A stretch of DNA of 64,000 nt from Spirochaetales bacterium. GTDB lineage: Bacteria; Spirochaetota; Spirochaetia; Treponematales; Treponemataceae. Positions 16,812 to 24,529 of this stretch are shown in pieces; positions within the stretch are counted from its first letter, which is position 1; each line of letters opens with the position of its first letter. Location: NCBI GenBank assembly GCA_030540405.1, contig JAUNWH010000001.1, forward strand, positions 62,001 through 126,000. Reading direction: 5' to 3'. The notes under the pieces are model-generated. The model had not been told where the DNA came from. It saw only the letters and a list, made by a program, of their open reading frames with translations, and made no database searches. A program made the translations under genes and the position numbers.

Positions 16812-17522
16812 TTATTTGCGGTTTCCAAAAAGCCTTAAAAGCGAAAGGAAAATGTTTATAAAGTCAAGGTAAAGTTCAAGCGCGCCATAAATCGCAATTT
16901 TCTTGAATGAATCTGAGCTGTCCGCCCTTGAAGAAATGCGCATGATTTTCTGCGAGTCATAAGCTGTAAGTCCAGTAAACACAACTACGGAAGCAACAGA
17001 AATCAGCCAATCGAACATTGTGCTTCCGGCTCCAAAAAGAAACAAAATTCCGTTCAGCAGAGAAGCGATGATAATTCCGATTAAAGCCATCATAAGGTAG
17101 CGTCCGGCTGTTGTAAGATCCGATTTTGTCTTAAGGCCGTAAATCGACATTCCAAAAAACATTGCCGCTGCGGAAACAAAGCAGACTGCGATTGAGCTTT
17201 TTGTGTATGTAAAGAAAATTGTGGAAATTGTAAGTCCGTTTAAAGCTGAATACAAAATAAACAAAAGCCTTGCGTTTGCTACAGAAATTTTTCTGATTGA
17301 AGAAGTAAGGGCGACTACAAGACCGATTTCCGCAATGCAAATAATGATAAGTCCCATTCCGCCTGTTGCCTTCAAAATAGAAATAATCAGTCCTGATTCT
17401 GCTGCGAAAAATGAAACTGCCGCGCTTACAAGAAGAGCGATTCCCATCCATAAATAAGTTCTTGTTAGGAAAAGTTTCCTTTCAGTTTCTGTTGGAGCAT
17501 AAAACGTCATTTGATTTTCCAT
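16812..17522 (-). CDS. Bax inhibitor-1/YccA family membrane protein
   Basis: 236 residues with about seven hydrophobic helices. The segment GLTAYDSQKI near residue 195 and the C-terminal ALELYLDFINIFLSLLRLFG are typical of the BI-1/TMBIM family, where paired acidic residues gate a proton/calcium leak. In bacteria, YccA relatives modulate FtsH. The start has GGAGG six bases upstream. Ends convergent with the dinG-like gene, three bases apart. Confidence 0.92.
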   Translation of the reverse strand: MENQMTFYAPTETERKLFLTRTYLWMGIALLVSAAVSFFAAESGLIISILKATGGMGLIIICIAEIGLVVALTSSIRKISVANARLLFILYSALNGLTISTIFFTYTKSSIAVCFVSAAAMFFGMSIYGLKTKSDLTTAGRYLMMALIGIIIASLLNGILFLFGAGSTMFDWLISVASVVVFTGLTAYDSQKIMRISSRADSSDSFKKIAIYGALELYLDFINIFLSLLRLFGNRK

Positions 17523-17551
17523 AGATTCCTCCGAAAATTTTTGTTTTTATA

Positions 17552-17580
17552 AATATAATATATTACACATAAAACCGCAA
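17552..17580 (-). promoter_or_regulatory. Promoter of the Bax inhibitor-like gene
   Basis: On the minus strand: TTGCGG (17575-17580), 17-base spacer, TATATT (17552-17557). It lies about 30 bases before the start codon, leaving room for the GGAGG ribosome-binding site. Confidence 0.5.
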
Positions 17581-17670
17581 ACTGTATTTTTTGTAACAGC
17601 GCATTTTTAGTTTGTTGAAAAAATATCTTTTCTTTTGCAAAAATCCCCATTATAATGTTCCTAAAAGAAT

Positions 17671-18294
17671 ATGATAAGAATTTTTTCAGCTGGAATTTTA
17701 ATTATTGCATTTTTTGTTTCATGCGCGGCTTCTGTTGAAGAATCTGAAGTCAAAGATAAAACTTTAAAAAGTTCCGCAGAAAATTTTGAAAGAATCTCTT
17801 TATGGTCAAATGAAATTGAAGCTGATATTTTAAAAGAAAAATTGCCAGGCATAAAAAATATTTCTTCCAAAACTGCATTGTCGCCAGCTTCTGTTGCTTT
17901 GGCTTCTGTTGATTCAAAATCAGTTTTTCCAAATTTTAAGGATTCATTCAGCCTTGACATTTCTTCAATGGACAAAGAAGCTTTAAAAATTCTTGATTCA
18001 TTTTTTTATTCATTTGAAAAAAACGAGGATTGTGAAAAATATTTTGAAATTGAAAGTCTATATTCGCTTGTGATTTTTTTGCATGATTTTTCTGAAATGA
18101 AGGCAAATGTTTTAAGTCATGTCGCAGGCGAGCCTTTTTTTTCTGATGGAATTTATCAATGCCCAGTAAGAATTTTTCTTAAATCAAATGATAAAAAAAA
18201 TTCAAGCGCTGACATTTATGCTTATTTAAAAAAAATAGATCAGGAATGGAAAATTTTTCAGCTTGAAATTTTCAGCTGGAACAAAAATTCATAG
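17671..18294 (+). CDS. Hypothetical lipoprotein
   Basis: 207 residues, family not recognised. A short signal peptide ends in a lipobox, F-V-S-C near residue 18, so it should be lipid-anchored. The mature part is acidic and lysine/serine-rich without visible repeats; its end resembles small proteins of NTF2-like size ('Y..LKKIDQEWKIFQLEIF'), but this is weak. A TATAAT at 17651-17656 lies 14 bases before the ATG and no clear ribosome-binding site is seen. The next gene starts eight bases on with a strong AGGAGG, so they form one unit. Confidence 0.7.
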   Translation: MIRIFSAGILIIAFFVSCAASVEESEVKDKTLKSSAENFERISLWSNEIEADILKEKLPGIKNISSKTALSPASVALASVDSKSVFPNFKDSFSLDISSMDKEALKILDSFFYSFEKNEDCEKYFEIESLYSLVIFLHDFSEMKANVLSHVAGEPFFSDGIYQCPVRIFLKSNDKKNSSADIYAYLKKIDQEWKIFQLEIFSWNKNS

Positions 18295-18302
18295 GAGGAA
18301 CG

Positions 18303-19280
18303 ATGTCTGAAAACAAGGAGCTTACAAAAATAGAAAGGGAGCTTGTGCTTCAATATCTTATGGATGACAATGTTCCTCTGACCGTTACGCTTGAAAAAAA
18401 ACCGGAGCAAGCTGACGCGGAAATGGTTGACGCAAAAATTCCTGTGCCAGAAAAAGAAAGCCGGATTCCTGCAAGCGCTGTTTTTCCTGTTGCGATTCCT
18501 TCTGAGCAAATAAAAGTTTTGAATCAGGGAATAATTCTTTTAAAAAATCCTGCGCGTACGGTTCTTCCGTTTTTGGGAAAGCTTGTAAAAGTTCAGTTTT
18601 ATTTTAATCATCTGGGGCTTTATTTTATTACAACGATGAAAGAATGTTCCCAGGGACTTGCAATTGTCATTCCTTCAAGCATAAAAAGAATTCCAGAATT
18701 TTTTTCAAAAAATGATTATGACTTTAGCGGAAAAATTTCCTACAAGGCGGAAAATTCTGTTGTTGAAATTGACTGCATTCCGATGAAAGGCTACAGAATT
18801 TTTTCTACTCCAAAGTGGTCTGAAATCCCAGAGGAAAATCAGCATGAAGCAAAATCGCTTCTTGAAAAATTTGTGCAGGAAGTAAAATCCGGACAGGCAA
18901 ATCCAATCGGGAACGGAATTCAGCTTTTGAGCATTGTTCGTTATCTTTCTGAAAAAAATATTTTTCCGCAAGAACCAGTGGAGGGCAGAGTAAAGCCGTT
19001 TTTTATAATTTTTGCCGATGACAAAAGAATTGTGCTGGCCTGCGCTGAAAATTCTGAAAATCTTGATTCTGAATTAAAGTACAATCTTTCGCTTTTCTTT
19101 ACGCTTTCGGAAAACAAGCTTTTAAAAAGAACAGTTCAAGTTGAATGTTCTGTTGAAAAAATTTACGAAAACGAAAATTCAAAAAATATAAAATGCTTCT
19201 CCCTCAAATACGAAAACTTAAAAGAAGAGGATTCCAGATTTTTATATGAAAGAATCACTGGAAAAATTTTAGGCGAATAG
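18303..19280 (+). CDS. Hypothetical cytoplasmic protein, possibly YcgR-like
   Basis: 325 residues, not clearly recognised. No signal peptide or membrane segment. The middle (GKLVKVQFYFNHLGLYFITT, ~residues 95-114) is reminiscent of the N-terminal domain of YcgR-type flagellar brake proteins, and the C-terminal ~100 residues look like a beta-barrel of PilZ size, but the RxxxR and DxSxxG residues that bind c-di-GMP are absent. If related, it would be a degenerate, non-binding version. Start has AGGAGG six bases upstream. Downstream of the lipoprotein gene. Confidence 0.6.
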   Translation: MSENKELTKIERELVLQYLMDDNVPLTVTLEKKPEQADAEMVDAKIPVPEKESRIPASAVFPVAIPSEQIKVLNQGIILLKNPARTVLPFLGKLVKVQFYFNHLGLYFITTMKECSQGLAIVIPSSIKRIPEFFSKNDYDFSGKISYKAENSVVEIDCIPMKGYRIFSTPKWSEIPEENQHEAKSLLEKFVQEVKSGQANPIGNGIQLLSIVRYLSEKNIFPQEPVEGRVKPFFIIFADDKRIVLACAENSENLDSELKYNLSLFFTLSENKLLKRTVQVECSVEKIYENENSKNIKCFSLKYENLKEEDSRFLYERITGKILGE

Positions 19281-19390
19281 AATTACCGGACAACTTTTGA
19301 ATTTAATTAATAGCCCTAATTTCAAGTTTTATAATTTTATGTCATTATTGTGTTCACTCCGATAATATATCAAATCAAATTTTTTCAACA

Positions 19391-19446
19391 GATTCCTGAC
19401 CGAGTTTACTGCGTAAACATCACAGTGTCGCAGCACGGGAATGACA
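19391..19446. repeat. REP-like palindromic repeat, copy B (expanded)
   Basis: Begins GATTCCTGACCGAG and ends CACGGGAATGACA, the same outline as copies A and C, but with ~30 extra bases in the centre that include a small palindrome GTTTAC-TGC-GTAAAC. It lies in the 206-base gap between two convergent genes, where I see no other feature and no clear intrinsic terminator. Confidence 0.4.
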
Positions 19447-19486
19447 GTTAAATGACTGTTTTGGCAAAGTTCAGCATTCTGGATAA

Positions 19487-20584
19487 TTAATTTTTTCTGT
19501 TGAAAAGCGAAAATTTTCTTTTTCTATTATTGAAATTTGTTTTATTTCCTAAAAGAACTCCAATTGGATTTAGAATTTGAATATTTTCGCAAATGATTTT
19601 TATAATTACAAGAATCGGAACTGCAAGAATCATTCCAATAAATCCCCAAAGCCAGCCCCAAAGCGAAAGGCTTACAAGAATAAGAAATGGAGAAATTCCA
19701 AGGTCAGAACCTTCCCAGCGCGGCTCTATAATATTTCCGAGAATAAAGTTAACTGCAAGCACGGCTATTCCAACATAAAGAATTTTTCCAAATGAAGGAT
19801 AAAACTGAAGAACCGCAAATCCAGTTGTAAGTGCCCAGGAAAGAATGGAGCCGAACGTCGGTATGAAATTCAAAATGAACGCAAGAAATCCCCAGATAAT
19901 GGCAAAGTCAAGTCCAATCATAAAGCAGAACAAAAACACAAGAAGCCCTGTGAAAAATGAAATCAAAAATTTTATGGAAATGTAGCGCGTTACTTCTGCA
20001 ATTGTTTTGGTTATAATGAACATTATTTTTCTATTAAGATGCTCTTCCGGGAATGCGGTTTTTACTTTTTCTTTCATTCCGCGGATTTCAATTAAAAAGA
20101 AAACTATAAACAGCGCAATTACAAGTATGACCTTTGCAGTTGAAAACATATAGCTGCTTGCCGCCAATGCAAAATTCTGAACAAATGTTCTTACACCCAA
20201 TGAATTCCAAAGATTTATAATTAGTGACGAATTTTCATCAAAAGGAATGTGGAAAGCTTCTGCAATTAAGCTGTAGACAGTTGTGAATCTTGCTTCATAT
20301 TTTGGATATGCATTTAAAACTGTCCGGCAGCTTGCAACCAAAAGGTTTCCGATTATAAAAAAGGCCGCCGCCGCTAAAATCACAACTAGAATTATTCCCA
20401 CAATCCACGGAACATGAAATTTTGTAAGGTTCTTTACAAATGGATAAAAAACAAACGAAAGCATCAATGCAAGCGTGAGAGGAATAAAAAATGAAGATGT
20501 GATTTTTAGAATAACAGTCGCCAAAATTATGGAAGCAAAGAGTAAAATGTAAAAAATGCCTTTTGAATAATTTTTGTCTTCCAT
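19487..20584 (-). CDS. AI-2E family transporter (PerM/YdiK-like permease)
   Basis: 365 residues with about eight hydrophobic helices. Family signs are the central WGFLAFILNFIPTFGSILSW and the C-terminal GNIIEPRWEGSDLGISPFLILVSL regions, characteristic of the AI-2E/UPF0118 exporter family, whose members are reported to move AI-2, Na+/H+ or other small molecules. The substrate cannot be told. Last gene of the smc-to-permease operon, 18 bases after serS. Confidence 0.88.
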   Translation of the reverse strand: MEDKNYSKGIFYILLFASIILATVILKITSSFFIPLTLALMLSFVFYPFVKNLTKFHVPWIVGIILVVILAAAAFFIIGNLLVASCRTVLNAYPKYEARFTTVYSLIAEAFHIPFDENSSLIINLWNSLGVRTFVQNFALAASSYMFSTAKVILVIALFIVFFLIEIRGMKEKVKTAFPEEHLNRKIMFIITKTIAEVTRYISIKFLISFFTGLLVFLFCFMIGLDFAIIWGFLAFILNFIPTFGSILSWALTTGFAVLQFYPSFGKILYVGIAVLAVNFILGNIIEPRWEGSDLGISPFLILVSLSLWGWLWGFIGMILAVPILVIIKIICENIQILNPIGVLLGNKTNFNNRKRKFSLFNRKN

Positions 20585-20602
20585 AATTTTGCCTTCCTAT
20601 TT

Positions 20603-21940
20603 TTATTTTTTTATTGTTTTGTAAACTGGAGATGCTACGTCTGTTTTTGGTCCGATTTTGTCGAATCCACAGTAAGGAACAAGAACTTCTGGAATTGTTA
20701 CGGAGCCATCTTCATTTTGATAATTTTCAAGAATTGAAAGCATTGCTCTTCCAACTGCAACAGCTGTTCCGTTAAGCATGTGAACGTATTTGTTTTTTCC
20801 ATCATCGTCATGGTATTTTACATTCAGTCTGCGTGCCTGATAATCTGTGCAGTTTGAAGTTGAAGTTACTTCGCCGTAATCTCCGTCTGGATGATTTTCG
20901 TCAGCGCGTCCTGGCATCCAGGCTTCCAAGTCCCACTTTCTGTAAGCAGGCGCACCCAAATCTCCAGTGCAAGTATCAACAACACGGAACGGAAGTCCAA
21001 GTCCGCTGAAAATTTCTTCTTCAATCAAACGGAGTTTTTCGTGAAAGGAATCGCTCTGCTCTGGAAGACAGTAGACAAACATTTCAACTTTATCAAACTG
21101 ATGAACTCTGTAAAGACCTTTGCTGAATTGTCCGGCAGCTCCTGCTTCGCGTCTAAAGCAATGAGAAAGTCCGCAGTACATAAGCGGAAGCTTTGACTTG
21201 TCAAGAATTTCTCCTGAATGGTAGCCGCCGAGTGTTATTTCTGCTGTCGCAACAAGGCACGTTCCTTCGTCCTCAATTGCATAAACATTGCTTTCGTTTC
21301 CGCGCGGATTAAATCCAATTCCTTTTAGAACTTCCTCACGTGCAATGTCCGGAGTTATAAATGTTGTAAATCCTTGCTTGCGCAAAATATTGAGAGCGTA
21401 CATTATAAGCGCCTGCTCAAGAAAAACAGCTTCGTTTTTAAGGTAATAAAATTTTGCACCTGAAACTTTTGTTCCGCGCTCAAAGTCGATTAAATCCAGC
21501 AATTCGCCAAGCTCAACATGGCTTTTTGGCTTGAAATCGAATTTTCTTGGCTGGCCGACTTTTTTTACTTCAAGATTTTCTGTGTCAACTTTTCCAATTG
21601 GAACTTCTGGATTCGCCATGTTTGGAATCTGGCGACCGGCCTCTTCAAGTTTTACTTCAAGCTCAGAAAGTTTTGCTTCTGCGGAAGAAACTGCATCCTT
21701 TATGCTTTTTCCTTCTTCAATATATTTTGCCCTTGTTTCAGGATCGAGTTTTTGTTTCATTGCAGCCGCATTTGCATTTCTTTTCTGCTGAAGATTCTGC
21801 AGCTCTGTTGTAAGAGCAGTGCGTTCATCAAAAAGCTTTACTACTAAATCTGCATCAGCTTTTGCAGGATCCATGTTGCGGTCTATGATATTTTTCTTTA
21901 CTGCTTCAAGATTGTCTTTAATAAATCTGTAGTCCAACAT
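20603..21940 (-). CDS. serS: Seryl-tRNA synthetase
   Basis: 445 residues, close to the normal length. An N-terminal coiled-coil arm (residues ~30-105) binds the long variable arm of tRNA-Ser. The class II catalytic core follows, with motif 2 around FRREAGAAGQFSKGLYRVHQF and motif 3 near GTAVAVGRAMLSILENYQ. Charges tRNA with serine in the cytoplasm. AGAGG precedes the ATG. Sits between a SIMPL lipoprotein gene and a permease gene, 34 and 18 bases away. Confidence 0.97.
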   Translation of the reverse strand: MLDYRFIKDNLEAVKKNIIDRNMDPAKADADLVVKLFDERTALTTELQNLQQKRNANAAAMKQKLDPETRAKYIEEGKSIKDAVSSAEAKLSELEVKLEEAGRQIPNMANPEVPIGKVDTENLEVKKVGQPRKFDFKPKSHVELGELLDLIDFERGTKVSGAKFYYLKNEAVFLEQALIMYALNILRKQGFTTFITPDIAREEVLKGIGFNPRGNESNVYAIEDEGTCLVATAEITLGGYHSGEILDKSKLPLMYCGLSHCFRREAGAAGQFSKGLYRVHQFDKVEMFVYCLPEQSDSFHEKLRLIEEEIFSGLGLPFRVVDTCTGDLGAPAYRKWDLEAWMPGRADENHPDGDYGEVTSTSNCTDYQARRLNVKYHDDDGKNKYVHMLNGTAVAVGRAMLSILENYQNEDGSVTIPEVLVPYCGFDKIGPKTDVASPVYKTIKK

Positions 21941-21974
21941 TTTTTTTGCCTCTATGAAATAAAATATAATCAGT

Positions 21975-22670
21975 TTACTGAATTTCGTAAACTACTTCAA
22001 CATTTACAGAAACGGAAGTTTTTCCTCCTGAAACTGGGGTAGAGCTGCCTTCCATTTTTGCCGCATATAAAACTGTGTTCGATATTCCTTCTGTGATTGC
22101 CGGACGTTCTTTTATTGAAATGATTTTTCCAACTGAACACCCGCTTGTGCTTGCAAGTGTAACCGCCTTTTGTTCAGCATCGCGCAACGCAAGAATTCTA
22201 GCCTGTTTTTCTGCATCTGAAGTTTCTCCTGCGGAAAATGAAAGTGAATCAAACTGATTTGCGCCAGACTTTACAGCTCCGTCGATTATCTGCCCAGTTT
22301 TTTCAATTGAAGAAATCAAAATATTTATGCTGTTTGAAACTACGTATTGTCCGAGGATCGTCCGTCCATTTGAATACGAAGTTTCCTGCTGAATATAAAA
22401 TGATGAAGTTGAAATATTTTCTTTTCCGATTCCAAGTAATTCCAGCGAATTTCTTACAGCTTCCATTTTTTTCGCATTGTCTTCGGTTGCTGCTAAAACG
22501 CTTGAGCTTCTTGTTACAACGGAAAGCGAGATTACGGCTTTTTCATTGTCAAGTTTTACAGTTCCTTTTCCTGTTACTAAAATTGTTCTAGGCTCATTTT
22601 TTTCTGCGCTGAAATTACATGAAGTAAATGCAAAAAGAACAAAAACTGCTAATGCTAAAATTTTTTTCAT
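21975..22670 (-). CDS. SIMPL (DUF541) domain lipoprotein
   Basis: 231 residues. Signal peptide with lipobox F-T-S-C near residue 18, then a SIMPL domain starting ILVTGKGTVKLDNEKAVISL. Typical features are the 'T..SS..I..E..Y..G..I..Y.VSN...I' stretch in the middle and the duplicated beta-alpha layout. Proteins of this group are periplasmic and have been linked to stress tolerance, with poorly known biochemistry. GGAG precedes the start. Co-directional with the upstream lipoprotein gene, 15 bases away. Confidence 0.88.
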   Translation of the reverse strand: MKKILALAVFVLFAFTSCNFSAEKNEPRTILVTGKGTVKLDNEKAVISLSVVTRSSSVLAATEDNAKKMEAVRNSLELLGIGKENISTSSFYIQQETSYSNGRTILGQYVVSNSINILISSIEKTGQIIDGAVKSGANQFDSLSFSAGETSDAEKQARILALRDAEQKAVTLASTSGCSVGKIISIKERPAITEGISNTVLYAAKMEGSSTPVSGGKTSVSVNVEVVYEIQ

Positions 22671-22685
22671 TTTGTTTCTCCAAAA

Positions 22686-24161
22686 TTATCTTATATTGAA
22701 ATAAAATTTTTTTAAGTATGTAACCCGGTCGCTGGCTTTTTTCCAGACTGAACTTTGCGGATAACGGCGGACAATTGTTTCATAATTATCAAGCGCATTT
22801 TTTATGTTTCGTTCTGAGGAATTCGATTCAAAAATCTGCGCCTGAAGAAAAAGCCCCTCGTCAATTCTTGAGTCTGCTTTTTCAAAAAAACTTTCAAGGC
22901 AAGCAAGCGAGTCTTTGTATTTTTTTAAATTGAAATTTTCCTGCGCGGCTTTTAAAAGCTCGTCAGAAGAAGAATCCGATGAATTGTTTTTTTCTATTGA
23001 AGAAAATTCCTGCAAAGGTGAAACTTCATTGCCAGAAGAAATTTCACTGGAAGTTTGAACCGATGTTTTTTCAGTTTCAGAACCATTCTTGCTATCTGTT
23101 TTTTCTTCTGGAATTTTTGGAGAATTTTCAGAAGCTTCATTTTTTGGATTTGAAATTTTTTCTTGAGTTAAATTTTTTTGTGGCGGAACAAGAGAAGAAT
23201 AGTCAGGCGCTAAAATTCTTTCAGCTGAATAATTTTTTCCTTTTATTTCAACTTCCAAATAGTCATCGATATAAGCGCCTGTGAGCTGATCATTTTTATA
23301 AAAATGAAGAATTGTTTTTCCTTCTTCTCTGGAACGCAAACTGAATGAAGTATCTTTGTCTCCGATTTTCCGACCGAAGTAGCGCATCAAATTTTTTCCA
23401 TCTTCTTCGCCAAGATAAATCCAGCCTTTTCCAGGATAAACGATGTCCAAGTACTGGCTGTTTTTCATTGAAACTGAACGTGATGGAATTACAGGAACTT
23501 TTTCAGGCTCTGTTTTTTCTTCTTCTTGTGAAGTTGATTCTGCAGAATTTTCTTCAACATTTGTTTCTGGATTTTGGATTTCCAGCTGCGAAATTATTTC
23601 TTCTGAATTTTCTGCATTTGGAATTTCAGTTTTTGAATTTTCATTTTCTATTATAACTTCTGGCTTTTCTTCAGCAGGAAGTTCTGGTTGTTCAGTTTGA
23701 ATTTCTTCTGCTGTATTTTCGCCGCTTGGAATTTCAGGAGATGCAGGTTCTTCTTTTTCAGGCTCGGATTTTTCTTCTTGAATTTTTTCTTCCAGCGGGA
23801 CAAGAGGAATTTCTTCTGTTTCTTCAATCGGCTCTATGATTTCCTGCTTTTCAAGAAAAACTGGTTCCGGGTCGCTTTCATAATATCCTTGAATATCTTC
23901 AATCGGCTCAAGCTTTATTTCTTCCTGAATTTTTTCTTCTGGCACCGGAGGATTTTCTTCAGCTGAATTTTTTTCCGGCTGAATTTCTTCTTTTGAAATT
24001 TCAAGATTTTGTTCTTGGGAATTTTCTATTTCTTGCGCTTGATTTTCTTCAGCGGCGGTTTCTGATTCTAAAGGCAAAGTCTCTGCTGTTTTTTCTTTTG
24101 GTGATGAGGCGCATGAGAAAAATAAAAATGTAAAAAACAAAGCTAAAAAAAATTTTATCAC
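22686..24161 (-). CDS. Glu/Pro-rich lipoprotein with C-terminal TPR-like region
   Basis: 491 residues. Signal peptide and lipobox F-F-S-C near residue 17. Residues ~20-235 are a low-complexity, very acidic linker of Glu, Pro, Ser and Asn. A compact domain follows at ~235-325 (a 'YPGKGWIYLGE...FGRKIGDKDTSFSLR' stretch), then another linker, then a helical TPR-like end (~405-490) with LKAAQENFNLKKYKDSLACLE and FLQAQIFES. The acidic linker suggests a protein that spans the periplasm from a lipid anchor. Overlaps the preceding gene by four bases (ATGA). Confidence 0.75.
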   Translation of the reverse strand: MIKFFLALFFTFLFFSCASSPKEKTAETLPLESETAAEENQAQEIENSQEQNLEISKEEIQPEKNSAEENPPVPEEKIQEEIKLEPIEDIQGYYESDPEPVFLEKQEIIEPIEETEEIPLVPLEEKIQEEKSEPEKEEPASPEIPSGENTAEEIQTEQPELPAEEKPEVIIENENSKTEIPNAENSEEIISQLEIQNPETNVEENSAESTSQEEEKTEPEKVPVIPSRSVSMKNSQYLDIVYPGKGWIYLGEEDGKNLMRYFGRKIGDKDTSFSLRSREEGKTILHFYKNDQLTGAYIDDYLEVEIKGKNYSAERILAPDYSSLVPPQKNLTQEKISNPKNEASENSPKIPEEKTDSKNGSETEKTSVQTSSEISSGNEVSPLQEFSSIEKNNSSDSSSDELLKAAQENFNLKKYKDSLACLESFFEKADSRIDEGLFLQAQIFESNSSERNIKNALDNYETIVRRYPQSSVWKKASDRVTYLKKFYFNIR

Positions 24162-24529
24162 GGAGCTGCTCCTAAAATTTCATTTGCAATTTTTTCATTT
24201 GATTTTCCAAGAGCTTCAACATTTTCCCTTGAAGGAACAGAAAACCATCTGTCGAATTCGTCTTTGCTCCAAGTAGAATTTTGTTCTCTTGAAAAATAAT
24301 AATCTTCAGTTAAAGAATCATCTTTTGGCGGAAAAAAATCTTCAACTGCCGAAAAAGGAATTTGCTCTGGGAAAACAAAAATTTCCTGTTTTTTTTTCTC
24401 TTGAAAAATTCCAGATGCAAAAGCGAAGACTGCAAGAACAACAAGAAGAATTGTTATTCCCGCTGTAATCTTTGTGTTTGCCCGGAGAAAATTTTGAAGG
24501 TTTTCCTTTACGATTTCAAAAAAATTCAT
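24158..24529 (-). CDS. Small single-pass membrane protein, unknown
   Basis: 123 residues, family not recognised. One membrane helix at about residues 20-42 with an N-in, C-out orientation suggested by basic residues ahead of it, followed by an ~80-residue acidic periplasmic tail containing WSKDEFDRWFSVPSRENVEAL. Its start overlaps the smc stop by four bases and its stop overlaps the next gene by four, so it is tightly coupled to both. It probably works with the Glu-rich lipoprotein; that is inference from position. Confidence 0.6.
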   Translation of the reverse strand: MNFFEIVKENLQNFLRANTKITAGITILLVVLAVFAFASGIFQEKKKQEIFVFPEQIPFSAVEDFFPPKDDSLTEDYYFSREQNSTWSKDEFDRWFSVPSRENVEALGKSNEKIANEILGAAP